A program made the translations under genes and the position numbers. This document shows positions 31,801-45,504 of a stretch of 64,000 bases of DNA, piece by piece (positions within the stretch are counted from its first letter, which is position 1; every line of letters starts with the position of its first letter). This stretch comes from Beverwykella pulmonaria (taxonomy: Eukaryota; Ascomycota; Dothideomycetes; Pleosporales; Melanommataceae): positions 534,874 through 598,873 of the forward strand of contig BCHH01000006.1 of assembly GCA_001599595.1 (NCBI GenBank), written 5' to 3'. The notes under the pieces are model-generated. The model was not told the DNA's origin. It ran no database searches and saw only the letters and a list, made by a program, of their open reading frames with translations.

Positions 31801-32693
31801 CCTAGTTAGGTACAGGCATAATAAACTGTAGTACGATCATCTTCCAGGAGGCGTTTCATAATTCAATTTATCCAACCCATCCAAGAGCGCGCAACGTGCA
31901 TATTCTTCTCGTCACATCTCAGCCCAGGTTCTCGACCGCAGAAGCACGGCTTTAAGGTTTCAGACAGCAGCCAGAGATCGATAGTACGCGTGGTTTAGCG
32001 ATAGGCGTCTGCATTTATCAACTGCTCGGCTCACGTGCGAGATCTCTCATACGCCGCGACAGAACTTTAAAAAGTCAGTTGACAAGGAGAGCTTTATCGT
32101 CTAACTAGGAATAGATATCGGGTCCGTCGGGAAAAAGAATCGCGAGAGGTATGCAGCATCACATGCCGACGAATGGTTTGATCTTTGTCATAGTGTAGGA
32201 CAGCGGAGGGCATCTTGGATCTTCGTCCTTTTATGTCTTGTTCAATCTTGCCAATGCGGTGAGAAAAGTCCGAGATGGCTCCGGCTTGTCAACCTCATCA
32301 TGGCGAGAAAATGGTAGACATAGCCTTGAAAACTTGGCTAGCCTCTTGCCTTGTAGGACTTCAGCGCAGCTAATCCTGCAATGTGTGTCACTGTGTTCAC
32401 CGCTCTAACTATACGGCATACTGTTAATTGCGATTCAAGCCGCTACGTCTACGTAAGACGAAGGGCCGGTAAAGTCCTACAGGTAGATGCAGTAGGTTTT
32501 ACCATGCTCCTACATGAGTTTGCTTGACTGTCTCGCAAGTTCCAGTACAGAATAGGTACAATTTGAAGTTCAAGTCATTGCATTTCATATCTGTCATTTC
32601 TTTATCATCCAACCAAACTCTCAGCGTCCTCATCACCAATGACTCTATCGTCTCCTCACGCCTCCACGCCTCCACGCCTCCTCACAACAGTCC
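28826..32693. other. 3.9-kb gene-poor interval upstream of the GPCR
   Basis: No gene I can support. Many overlapping frames occur on both strands, the longest a plus-strand frame at 30175-30987 (270 codons). Their His/Cys/Trp/Gln-rich composition and lack of motifs suggest chance frames in G+C-balanced DNA. The interval could hold a long 5' UTR or promoter of the GPCR gene or a non-coding transcript. Confidence 0.4.
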
Positions 32694-33746
32694 CTAGGCG
32701 TCTCTCCTCTGCCGTCCACTAACCAAATACACATTCGCTCTAACCTCCAACAACGGGTCCTGACTCGGCTCCACGCCCTCCACCCTTGGAATCGGATCAA
32801 AAATAATCTTCTTCTGGTCCTTCAGACTCTCCTCCACACTCTCCACCTTCTCCAGCTTCACCGTCCCCAGTTCCACGAGCTTTCTCTCCTCGGGCCAGAT
32901 CTCGAGTGCATTATCCGTAACATCGCCGTCTTCAGCAATCTGCGCAAGCAGCTTAAACTCAATTGGCCCACCGGCTACTCGCTCCACCAATTCTTCGTAC
33001 AGATAATCCTTCCCCTTGGCCTTTGTCTCTTCCTCAGACAGCGTATGCAAGCCCGCGACGGGCTCGACTCTGTACCTATAAAAAGTCCCCTTCCCCTCCC
33101 CATTAACAAACTTAAATGCATTAACCCCAAAATATCTATCTGTCGCAAAACTCTCCGGACTCGGCTTCGGCGCCTGCAGAAACCTCACCGTCTCCGGATG
33201 TCTGCCTAGAAACTCGGGGACCTTTTCCCCTGCCTCTGCGCTCGTCGCGGCCTGCAAAAACTCCAGGAACTCTGCGCCCGTGCGCGTGGGGAAGTATGGG
33301 GTTGAGTGCGCGATGATGTCCGTGTGCTGCCTCTTGCCGTCCTTGTCCGGGAGGTGGAAGCGGATTGCGATGCCCTTCGGATTCGACTGCGGGTCCGTGT
33401 CTGGGATCTCGGGCAAACCAGTTGAGGAGGAGAAGCGGACTGTGAGGTGTGTAGACGGGAGATTGAAGTGTGGGGCGGTGGTGAGGGTAGAGGCCGTGGG
33501 GGCGGGCGTGAAGACACCAGTCAGGAGGCGCCCTTTTGCATGCACTAGGAGGGAGGATTAGCGGAGCGTCGCCGGGGAAAAACGGAAAGGGTTTGGAGGG
33601 AGAAATATGCAATATTTGATTAGGCGTAGTGATATTCAAAACGTACCTGGGCGGAAACCAGCGTGTGTCCCTCCCGCTGCAGTCTGCAATCTTTCCACGA
33701 GTCCTTTGCTCGTCTCGAGGATCTGCGCGTCGTCTGTGAGTGGCAT
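32694..33746 (-). CDS. Catalase-like heme peroxidase (SrpA type)
   Basis: Two exons, 33746-33647 and 33544-32694, with a 102-nt intron (GTACGT donor, CTCCTAG acceptor); 951 nt, 316 aa. The short length is typical of the catalase-related peroxidase group rather than full catalases of 500-700 aa. The catalytic His lies in the VHAKG motif at the exon junction region. Further catalase-fold landmarks are VRFSSSTGLPEIPDTDPQSN, GIAIRFHLPD, and HTDIIAHSTPYFPTRTG. No signal peptide is seen, so a cytosolic protein is likely. It probably consumes peroxides using heme; classical catalase activity is often weak in this group. Alternative annotation: catalase domain protein of unknown substrate. Confidence 0.85.
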
Positions 33747-35135
33747 GTTTCCTCGCTATATCTCTTTTTCTTTCTTTGAGTCTTTCTCTCTTTTTTTAAA
33801 TCCAAAGGGTGCAAATTGGAATGAATATGTGTGAGGCTTGCAATTGCAGAGCTCCTCCGCGCTGCGAAAGAGGAATCTTATACTTCTCCTCATCAAACTA
33901 CCCCTCCACGCCTGCACGAACCCCTCACTACCGATAAAGAAATAATTCCACCATCGCGGTGGCCCATCGCGTAACCCAACATCAACCTCCTTGCCAAGCA
34001 CATCGGGCTCGGAATCAGCACACCCTTATTGGCCAATATTCTTCGAACCCATGCTTAACAGACGCTTACTCATGTCGGTAGCATGCACAGCACGCATACA
34101 GTCGCAATACGTTCTCGGGTCAATCTAATCAGCGCGGCTGAGTGGTGTGTTTGTAAGGCAGATCAAGGTTAACATGACGCAGTCGTGATTGATGAATTGC
34201 TGTTTTGAGCTGGGATATGTAGATCTAAGGCCGCATTGAAACATGAGCGAGAGAGCTAGAGGCAGTGATAAAGATTAAGATTTGGAACTGGCGATTATTG
34301 ACAAGCCAAGATACTGTGAGTAGTGGGTAGATTAGCAATTCACAGATAGATACCCAGGGACATGTAGATGGGCGGTACGGCGAGCTTCAATCAATCAGTC
34401 AATCGATGTAGAAAATGTCGCGTGCTCGCTTAGGTTTTTCATGCATGATGTATTCCTCCATTGTACCGGCTTTTGTCTTGACAGAAGAGGCAGTCATGTA
34501 GATATACGTATGACCACACTCGCTAACGATAACGTGCAGCTAAATGCGCGAATTACAAATGGGTGAATCCGCAGTGACGAACCAGAACCCTGAACGCCAT
34601 TACCAGTACCAATGGAAAGAACGAGATACATCATGATGTGTACGTCTGCCTCTTGCATACATTTTCTAGAATCTTGTCGGAGCCGGTCCTGCCCTCGTAT
34701 CCATATATGGTATACCGAGAAATTTGTCGGTTGGATGTGATAAATACACACGCTTGAAGGGACCATTCGACCGGTACTTGTAGCCAGGAAATTCGTTTCG
34801 CGGATCTTGAGACGTGGCCGTATTGATATGTTGAGAATGAGTCAGATGGACTAGATGAGTGGGGTGGACGTAATCGGCAGCTAGCGGCCAGTTCGGGGCA
34901 GCTGTAGGGTATGGTTGACTGTCTGGGAGTTTTGAGACCGGAGCCTGAGATGTGAATGCTGAGAGATCGTCCAATTCCAACATGCTGATTCCGGTCGAAA
35001 TAAGTTGCGCAGGCTGAAATTGGAAGGCGGGATAAGTATAGTTGGCAAGCGGGGCGAACAAAATCGGTTCCTTGCCTAAGACATTGCATCGGCCATTTAC
35101 GAGGTGTCGACAGAGTCACAGAAGGTCAACTTGGC
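33747..35135. other. Intergenic, no gene seen
   Basis: About 1.4 kb, with a CT-rich stretch near 33760-33800 just upstream of the catalase-like gene. Short frames at 34494-35119 on the minus strand lack domain character and overlap one another. Probably the 3' UTR of the kinase gene plus the promoter of the peroxidase gene. Confidence 0.45.
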
Positions 35136-36171
<1,036 letters not shown>

Positions 36172-37688
36172 GATGGGGACGGTTGCTATGTTCTGGCCAC
36201 CGCCTAAGTTGCGCACACTGATGGACGAGTCGGTACGGTTGGGGACGGTGAGGGTTCCTGCGTGCGTCGGCCTGAGCTTTCCTGGCAGCGGGCGGGTGGT
36301 GTATCGGGGGTCCCAGAGAATGTCGCTCGCAGTGGTCAGCTGGTCGGCGATTTTCACGATGTCCTGGGTATGTGAGCGTGGTAGCTCGGGGGCGCTTGGT
36401 TGGGCCGTTTTGGCGACGAGAGAGGAGGTGATGGGAACGTGTCCCCGGTGAAGTGTGCTGGAGATCAACAGAAGTGCAGCTGGGTAGCAGTTATAGCGAG
36501 AAACGGACAGCGCTTGGGAAGTGTGCAGGAGGTGGGGTAGGTCAGCGGCAAAGCCTTGGCAGAGAGTGGTTGGCGCCTGACCTCGCGCTTTCAACGCTCC
36601 TCTCTACCAACCACAGCGTGCTCTCTTTGCCTTCTATTTCTGGCACGCGCTGCCCTAGATTTGTAGGGAGAGGCCATGTACTGTGTTGTGCTGCGAGTGA
36701 GAGCCAACGTTCTGTCGTCGGAGTGTAGCCTGCGCAAGGGGGAGTTGGGAGTATGATTCGCGGGGCTTGAAATATAAAGTTTGTTTCCTCGCGGTGAATG
36801 CATAGTACTCTTTATACTCACTATTCAAAACCCGAGCTTGAACTTGATGTACGAACGGAGGAAGCGCAACGAAATTCTACATACTATCACATCCAAGGCC
36901 AAAATCGCTAGATAACAGCGATCTGGATATAGGACAAACGGATCCCTACCATATATGCCAGCAGGACTTTTCACAAAACCCCGAAGTTTCATGCTACGTC
37001 CGCATGCAATCTCCATTGTTTAGAAGCCCGGACTACCGCTTGAGAGTAAGTTCGACAACAATATCCTGTTAAGCGTTGCTTGCTGTACAGCGTCTTGATT
37101 ATGGCTCCGTGTTTTCAATAATTCCAGCGAATACAAGCACGAAACAATCTGCCAAGGACACAGATCGGGTTGCCGCACGGCTGGGGCTGTTTCTCGCTAT
37201 TCGTGCCTGGGTGACCCCTGTGTGGCTTACCGTGCGGCAGCAAGCCTTTTGGGTGCATACCGGTTGATATCAGAGAGTAAGACAGACATAAATGGAGACT
37301 TGAATGAACTTCAGGTGACATGTCGTGATGAGTTGTGCTGAATAATCACACGCCTGATGGTGAAGGAAGGTTCACGTGTTGAGCTGCTTGGCAAGACGCT
37401 AGGATAGCTCTGCGGATTCACCGCGGCACTTCCGTCATGCACAAAGACACGGACACGCCCTCACCCCGCGACACACCGTACCTCGCCCAGTGACTGGTCT
37501 GCGAGAGCGCCGCAATGCGAGCAGTCCTCTTCCACAGGAGTCCCAATCTCACGAGACTGCCGCCTGACTGAGCTTCCGTTTTCGCCCACCTTGAATGCCT
37601 CGCCACTGTACCGCTTTACTCAGAGCTCTTTCTTAGCCTGCCGTGGCTCTCACACCTTCCGCGCCACCATCACCATCTCTCCGACAAG
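36172..37688. other. Intergenic between divergent genes
   Basis: About 1.5 kb separating the minus-strand kinase and the plus-strand WD40 gene, so it should hold both promoters. A frame continues upstream of the kinase start, but it shows no conserved sequence. No other gene seen. Confidence 0.45.
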
Positions 37689-40600
37689 ATGAAGTACACC
37701 GTGTACGACCGCCTTCTCCAGCGAGAGGTCGGCGACCGCAAACGATATTCCGGCCTCCGTGGCATCTATGGAGACCGACGATGGGTTGAAAACATGGATA
37801 TTGTGAATGAACTGGAAGGCCATAACGGATGTGTAAACGCCTTAAGGTACCCACATCACCCACGTAGCATCTCTCGCTCATCAACATCATCTGCTAATTT
37901 TCAACCCTAGTTGGTCGAGGTCTGGGCGCCTGCTTGCCTCGGGCTCCGATGACCACCGCATCAACATCCACTCGTACCACCCCGAGTCCTCTACCTCTCA
38001 GTTTAGCCTGACGACTTCCATACTGACCGGACATCGCTCAAACATATTCTCTGTCAAATTCATGCCCTACTCCAATGATAGGACTATAGTCTCCGCAACC
38101 GACGATGTGCGGATATTCGACATCGAGTACTCGGGCCACTCTGTCTTGGGATCGTCATCTGTTGGAAATAGATCGTCATCTGGGAGACACCATGCTGGAA
38201 TGTCTGGCGCACGAAGAGGAGTGACTTTAAATGAAGCGGACACCAACGCCAAGGCCTTTCGCTCACACAGCGACACGGTAAAGCGAATTGTGACTGAAGA
38301 TAATCCTTTCTACTTTCTCACATGCTCTGAGGATGGAGACGTGCGACAGTGGGACATCCGCCAGCCCTCAAAGACGTACCCTAGTGCCCTTGCTTCCGAC
38401 AACGTACCGCCACCACTCATCTCGTATAGTCGCTACAATCTAGACTTAAACACCGTCTCGTGCTCACCGTCTCAGCCGCATTACATCGCTCTTGGGGGCG
38501 CGCATTTGCACTGCTTTCTTCACGATCGACGAATGCTTGGGAGAGACAAGTATAGCGAAAGGGGAGCAAAGCTCCCCAGTCCTGGTCACCGGAACGACCA
38601 CGACGATGAATTGCTTGGAAAAGCCACGCAGTGTGTGAAGAAGTTCGCTCCTAATGGTCAAAAGCGAATGTCTCGTTCCGACAACGGCCACATCACCGCC
38701 TGCAAGATCAGTGATGCCAATCCGAATGAACTTATTGTCAGCTGGTCAGGTGACTGGATCTACAGTTTTGATATCATGAGGAGTCCTGATGCTACTGAAG
38801 AAACCAGCACATCACAGGTAGTACCGGGAGACATGAGCCGCCGAGTAAAGGAGGGTCGCAAACGTAAACGGACAAAATCAAACATTCTGTCTCAAGAGAG
38901 CGTTGAGCGGGCTGGCTCCCGTCAGCGGACTGAGAGTACACACGCATCTAGTTCAGATACACGTGAAGGTTTTTCCTTAAGGGTAAACTACGGTAATGGC
39001 CAAAGTGAAGAAATCCGCATTCAATCACCCCAAGCCCCCCCTGCGGAGAGTGCCGATGCAACACACTCAGACACCGAGCATTTCCGTATCGCTAAGACCA
39101 CCATAAAAATATTGAAGCAAATGGTCGACCTCAGTGATTCAAAACCAGCTACTATCATAGGCGGCCCAGCGAAACATACTGCCAGTTTCACCTCCGTCGT
39201 TGGCTTCGCGGCGTCCATCTTGCCTGAGATGGACGATATTTCGAGGGCCTGGCGTTATCCGGTGAATCCAGATCAATTTGACGTAGCCCGGCAGATTAGG
39301 ATGCGCGACATGCGTGCTGCTGCTCGTCGATTTGTGCAAGCAGCTGGAACGCTTGCTCGGGTGCTGGGCGGCCAATTGCGGACTGGAGGCAGCTCGAATG
39401 CTTTGATCTCTCGATACTTTGCCACAATCGATCCTGCACCAAACGAGAGGCCAGTGCCATTACCACGTCACGAAGCGTTTGGATATGATTTCCTGAAAGC
39501 CATTTTGCTCTGGCTGGACAGTGGATTAGGAGCACTAGTAGATGGATTTTCCAGTCAAAGCAGCAGCCCTCGCCTTCCAATCGCACCAGATGCAGATATC
39601 GACGCCATCGATGATGTTCTCATTCCGTATCTTCTTCATCTAGCTAGCGATGACCCCATCGTAGATGTAGACGTGTCGAAATTCGAGACTGATGACACGA
39701 GGATTCTCTACTCTTCAGAGAAGGCTGCTGTGCTTGATTTCGCCCGCGCTCTCAGGATTCCCTTTGCCGACTTGACTGGCCCTGTGGCCCTTCCATCCGG
39801 GGATCCATCTGCGAAATCCGACGTCCAAGATCGTAAGACCGCGATCAGTCAGTGGGCCTTCAAAGTTGGTAGAGGGGTCTTGCTGAATACAGCGAAAGAC
39901 ATCAAATTTGTCTCTGTGGATCGGGCATTCGGTGGACTCGGCGTCTCTGATGCAAGTATCAGAGCAGAAGAACAGGCTCTAAGAGAGCAACAAGAGGATA
40001 TTGACCCTCTCGAAGAGCTTGGAGAGGACGGGGCTTTATCAGATGCAGAGCTTCTCAACAGGTCTTGGGCCCAGCAGTCAATTAGGGAAACGTTGGAATC
40101 ATCAACATCACAAGAAGCTGCCGGGTCAAGTCGGCATGGAGGTAGCGGCGCAGCACTTCCTTCTGCAGAAAATGTTGTTGCAGAGGAAGCCGATGACGAA
40201 GAGGATTCCGACGACGATATTGACACTCTAGAGACTAGGGAGGGAGAGGGGGAGGATGATGATGATGATGGTGATGGTGATGACGATGATGATGATGACG
40301 ATGAAGACATGGATAGCGATGGACTTGCACGTACCCGAAGTGGTCGAATACTTTGGAGGTCGGACTTCGATCGAAGCTACATGAGGGAACGCGTTGAGTC
40401 TGACGTACCCTGTTCACCGCATACTCGTCGATATACTGGACACTGCAATGTGAGAACGGTAAAGGATGTAAATTTCTTCGGGCTGCAAGATGAATACGTA
40501 GTTAGCGGAAGCGACTCTGGGCACGTTTTCATTTGGGATAGGAAGACCTCGCAGCTCTTGAATATCCTTGAAGGGGATGGGGAGGTTGTGAATGTGGTAC

Positions 40601-41199
40601 AAGGTTTGTTTTCTGCTTAAAAACTAACTTAGTCACTAACATGTATCAGGCCATCCATACGAGCCAACCATGGCCGTCTCAGGAATCGACCACACAATCA
40701 AGATCTTCTCCCCAGATGCTCTGGAACAGCAAAATGCTCGCAGGGGTATCGGTGTCCACAAAGCTGATCCGGGCCTATCCAGTCTCGGCTACCGGAGAAG
40801 ACGAGCACAGGCCGCATCCGCATCTACATCCTCACCCCCTGCGGATCCGTCTGTTAGCGATGACGAAGAAGACAACCAGGTTGCACCAAATGGTCTCAGC
40901 AGCCGAAAGCGTATGCATCAGGAGTATCAGATTGTCGCCAAGAACGATGTAGACCGCAAAGGTGGAAGGGAAGACGCTTTCATTACGGTATGTACAGGTA
41001 CACCCTATTCTAGTTCACCCGCTGCCTTTCTGTTTGTTGAAATACTCTTCGAATCTTGGCTAATATTGAGACTTTTATGTAGAGGGAATTACTAGCTCAG
41101 CTTGCGCAACATATTCACCAACATAATGCTGGAGAGGGCGATGAAGACGGCGAGGGGCCAGTCTTAATTACTAATGATGAGGGCTGTACGACTATGTGA
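37689..41199 (+). CDS. DCAF6/Iqw1-like WD40-repeat protein
   Basis: Four exons: 37689-37846, 37911-40603, 40650-40987, 41083-41199; introns 64, 46 and 95 nt. Total 3,306 nt, 1,101 aa. N-terminal WD40 repeats include GRLLASGSDDHRINIHSY and FLTCSEDGDVRQWDIRQP. A long low-complexity middle carries a basic KRKRTK patch. An Asp/Glu run encoded by GAT repeats follows, then C-terminal WD40 repeats (FFGLQDEYVVSGSDSGHVFI and GIDHTIKIFSPD). This split propeller with an acidic insert matches DCAF6/IQWD1 and fission yeast Iqw1. Human relatives are substrate receptors of the CUL4-DDB1 ubiquitin ligase; a similar role here is inference. Confidence 0.85.
40252..40320 (+). repeat. GAT/GAC microsatellite coding an Asp-rich run
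   Basis: Imperfect (GAT)n with GGT and GAC interruptions, encoding 15 or more Asp residues within the acidic insert of the WD40 protein. Confidence 0.9.
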
Positions 41200-42591
41200 C
41201 GTGGATCAATTATGAGTTTAAGCACAGTGTAAGGCTGTTTTCAGTATGTTGGCAAAAGTCGTTCACGCGCTTCCGACCAGACGGACATGATTAATACAAA
41301 CTAGTGCACACAGGGGAAGTTTGCATGGTGAATCTGGAAAGAAGAGGGACGTCACCTTCTTCACACAGACTGACTGGATGAACATCGTGATCTAAGGGCT
41401 TAGAACTGGTTGTACTTGATATATCCCGCCTCCACCCCAAAATGATATTTATCGCAATACTGTGCTGGGGAACTGTGACTTGAATTATCTATACCGCCAA
41501 GGCTACTATCTGACAAGAGAAACCTCTTACTCCTGGCTTGCGAGGATGGCACCGCGGCTTCTGAGAGATATATTAGTGCTTTGCTCTGCCAATCTGATCG
41601 TTTTGACAGGGTGCTGGAAGTTGCGTACAACATATACCTATCAAGGTACCAATTCTAATTATATAGTGAGGAATACCACGCCAGTGAGAGATGAACATGG
41701 CATTCCACAGTCCAATGCTTTGGTGGAGACGAGACGAGAGAAAATAGCATCAATCATGCAGAGGGGGAAAGTGGAACGGCACATAGTGCTATCAAAATAG
41801 AAGGATCTTAATTCTGGACTGTAATCACTAATAACAAGAGCAAGTGAATGAAACGAAGAAGTAAAATTGAAAATTGAAGAGTCTTTGGTATCTCGGGCTA
41901 ACATTCACAATGCTTGGTCATAGTTCGTAAAAGGTATCCCCGTCCAAGTCCATCCACCATCCCGCCAGTTGATCTCCGAATATTTGGCATCAAGTACCCC
42001 TAAAACTCCAGCCTCCGACTCTGAAAATACGGCCGAAGCAAAGCAAATAGCCGCACAATCCGCCCACCACAACCAGACATTCATAAGATTGGTAATCATG
42101 GAAATATCCACGACCAAGCACAAACATATCCAGATTCCAACTCCCATATCCCTGTGAAGATTGGGGAATATCATCAATCCAGATGGATGATACTTTCAGG
42201 CGTGGTGAGGGAAAAAGTGATACGCCCAAAGTCCTAAATGCAGATGCAAACAAGAAAATATATTGGTATCCCGGGTTTTCCAGATGCGCCGCGAACACCA
42301 TTCCATGCATGCGTCCATTGTTGAAAAGAGAGACAAAATTATATGTAAAGAACAGAGATGGGCGTTTTTTTGTGGGTGGACCTCATCCTGGTAGATTCGA
42401 AGAGATTGTACTGGAAACAGGCGAGACTCTGAGTGCTGTTGAGGTTGGTGGACATCCACTATAGACGGAACAGATGACCATAGGAATGACCACAGTAGCA
42501 TGAGCCTCAGGACTGAGGCCGGCCTAGGGAAAGCCAGCTCAGGCTCGTAATTGTACACGTCGTTCACTCATACATCGATAATACGGACACT
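41200..42591. other. Intergenic with protein-like fragments
   Basis: 1.4 kb between two convergent genes. On the minus strand, two overlapping frames (41990-42310 and 41905-42177) encode aromatic-rich, protein-like segments such as IDDIPQSSQGYGSWNLDMF and DAKYSEINWRDGGWTWTG. They could be exons of a decayed gene but do not join cleanly. Not called as a CDS. Confidence 0.35.
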
Positions 42592-44608
42592 TCATCGGAT
42601 GACTCCCCAGTTGTCCATGCCGCCGAGGCCGCCAGTGCGCTCTTTCTTTTTGAAGGCATTCCAGAAACGGAGGGTTTCGTCTCCGGCACCGGTTACGATG
42701 ACCTGTCCGTCCGGGCTCATGGCTAGATAGAGGACACGGTAGGTGTGCCCAGTTAAGGAGACCACCTGCTGCATGCTGGGATATTTCCATACGATGATCT
42801 GATTCTGGCTGTAACCGTGGGTCGAAACAATCTCGTTGCTGTTTTTAGACCAAGCCAAGTTGCAGACTTGACTGCCAGTATCGAGGCTGTTGAGGAGGTT
42901 GGCCGGGGCAGTAGGCGAAGTTGGAACACTGCCCGATCCAGATGCAGACGCTGAAGCTGAAGCAGCTGCTAGGGAGGAGGCCGAGGGGCCGTTCGGGGAA
43001 ATTAACGTGTTCCAGAACTTGATCGTTCGGTCTGCAGTGCCACCACCACTAGCCAAAAGACCGCGCTGATGAGGACTCCACGCGATTGCTTTAACAGCTG
43101 CCTGGTGCTCGCTCCACTTGAACGTTGGCTCAGCGTTGAGCTTCTCCCAAACCATGAGCTTGTTATCATTACCGCCACTAGCAAGCTGGCCATCCTCCGA
43201 GTTCCACTTCAGTCCGCAGACTTCCTGCTTGTGGCCGACAAGCTTTCGTAACCACTGGTCTGGCTGTCGCACGTCACGATGGTATATGGTCCGATCCCTT
43301 GAACCTGATGTAAGGATGTGCTCGTTCCATGCAAGGGCTCCGACACGAGCTGTGTGACCCATCATGGTTCGCAGACGACGCTGAGATTGTGCATCCCAAA
43401 TCTGCACGAACCCTCTGTTTGTGCCGATCGCAATGTGTGAACCCTGTATAAATTAGCGTGGTTTCAATGTTGGTGTTATCGCAAGGCCAACGTACTCGCT
43501 GAATCCAGTTAACACTCGTGACTGTGTCATCGGCTAATTCACACAACTTTGTCACTCGTCCTGATTGAGAGTTCCACATGTAGACGCATGACCCTAGACC
43601 CACCCCGAGCGTGTTCTGGCTGCCCCAATCGACTAAATTCAGGTAGAAATCGTCGGCAAGGTCAGGCGCATCGAGAACTTTGTAGGGGACCTTGGCAACA
43701 GCTCGCGGCGTCTTCTGGGGGCTAAGAAGCATGCGCTGGCTACTGTACTTCACGGGGGACAAGCTGTAGATTTCGGATCGAGCATTGAGATTGATGGCAT
43801 GCCGGCTTTGAGGAGTGCGCGATGGCGTGGGTTGTCCGGAGATGCTGTGCCGCGGAGACTGATAGGAGAAGAGGTTCTTGTGCGGAGTGGATGGGGTCAG
43901 TGATGGCGCTGGAAGCGTAGATGTTGTCCGAGCAGCAGGAGGGGTATGTGAACGACCGGAATTGCGCATATTCGCGCTATCGGTTGGGGAAAGGTTCTGA
44001 GGCATGGCTTGCGGTACTGTCGATTCGAACATCTCTTGACGAAGCACGGCTGAGTAGGTTCGGTTGGCTTCCTCAGCTGTAAAAACGGTCAGTGTGGTCT
44101 CTAAGCGGGGTATTTTCGCACGCGGGGCACTCACTTTTCTGGAAGTGCAATTCATTGTGAGGCGTTCGCCTTGCAGACCGCGAGGGAGTCGCCGGAGACC
44201 CGTCTTCATGGAGGAGTGAGAAGCTCGCCTGGAGGTCTTGTCCAGACCGGTTTGGTATGAACCTGCGCGTACCCTATTAGTCCATCTATCAGATGCAGTA
44301 TGCAGCGCCAGAATAACGCACCTATCGCCGTATATCCGCTGTCGCTTCCTGCTCGGGCTCGCAGTCGGGGTGCGCTCCCTTACTTTGCCGGCTTGCTCGA
44401 ACTGCTCCAGCGCCCGCGATAATTGGCCCGCATCCACTGGTACTGAATTCTTGTCATTGTCGCCGAACGCGAAGTCGGTTTGGTTGCGCTTGTGGGTCGC
44501 AGTTGGTGGCGTCTTCGACTCTGGTGGTGATATGAGCGTGGGAGTCCGTATCTCCTCCACAACCCTCTCCGTGGTCGGCAGAGGCACTTCGGCAGTGCTT
44601 GGCATCAT
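42592..44608 (-). CDS. cdh1: APC/C activator Cdh1 (Fizzy-related)
   Basis: Four exons: 44608-44322, 44262-44135, 44076-43496, 43443-42592; introns 59, 58 and 52 nt; 1,848 nt, 615 aa. The first intron splits the C-box, which reads DRFIPNR after splicing and docks on the APC/C. Then come KVPYKVLDAPDLADDFYLN, seven WD40 blades (GHTARVGALAWNEHILTSGS, ASGGGTADRTIKFWNT, GAGDETLRFWN) and a C-terminal Ile-Arg tail that binds APC3. ASGGGTADR and the KVLDAP segment favour Cdh1/Hct1/Ste9 over Cdc20. It recruits D-box and KEN-box substrates for destruction in late mitosis and G1. A Ser/Ala-rich insert (AAASASASASGSGS) sits between two blades and is probably a loop. Confidence 0.92.
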
Positions 44609-45504
44609 GGCGGACAGTTGCGCAATCTCTAGACTGATCGCGCGCTGAGGACTGATGAGGGGGGAAGGAATCGCCGCGTTATGTTTGTCCCAACAAGAGG
44701 GGCGGGGTCTCGGTGGTGTAGGAACGAAGTAGCGGTCTGTGCGGATCCGTGGAGCAACGCTTGTCGATTGAGCGGTGAGGTGAGTGAGACAATGAGAAAA
44801 TCGCGAAAGTTCGGGCGCAGAGTGTGGTGAAGGCGGAGACGACTGCTGGTGGTTGTTCGTCGGACGTGCCCCTTAGACAACCTCACCACCACCCACAGAT
44901 AAAAGCGGCAGGCTTTTGTGCGCGCAGAATTCGATGGTAGAATCGCTTAGTCGGATGTCTGGCGCATTGCAGAGGCGGCGGAGGTTGTTTGGTGGTCGGC
45001 GGCGGGTGGTTGCCGTTGCCGTTGTTGTGGTGAGGTCGGGGCTGTCGAATGAGGCTCTGTGCGCTAGGGCAACGGCGGCGTGTGCAAGGAGAATAGATGT
45101 AGAAAGCCTAAACAAAAGCACTCCCAACGCTCTTTACACGTCAATTAGCAACGGCCAGTACAACAATGAAATGGGTGCAAGGGGGGCGAGGTGGGCTGGA
45201 AGAGAGAGAGAGAGGTGCGGTGAGAAAGAAGTGCAAGTCCTGTCTCATCGCGCACCGCGTCGTGCTGTTGTGATGTTCAACAATGGCAGCAGCCGCCAGC
45301 CAATCACATCCCGGTCTGCCGCTCTGCAGCTTGCCAACTGGAAACCGCTCTTCTCCACACGAGCGCGCCTCATCACAGACCTCTGCGACCTATCCTATGC
45401 TAAGGACACTGTCTATACGAACAACGCTCCTGCATCCAAGGCCCGCACACACCTGTAGCTCCACTACCACTACCCCTCCCTTTCTGTTATCTGCTCTGCG
45501 AAAC
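44609..45504. other. Divergent promoter region
   Basis: About 0.9 kb between Cdh1 (minus) and aspartyl aminopeptidase (plus). Several frames cross it but none has recognisable content. It contains a GA-run near 45200-45212. Confidence 0.45.

Noticed and set aside
41462..41800. 112-codon plus-strand frame
   Set aside because: It begins with GTG, has no motif, and lies between two convergent gene ends.
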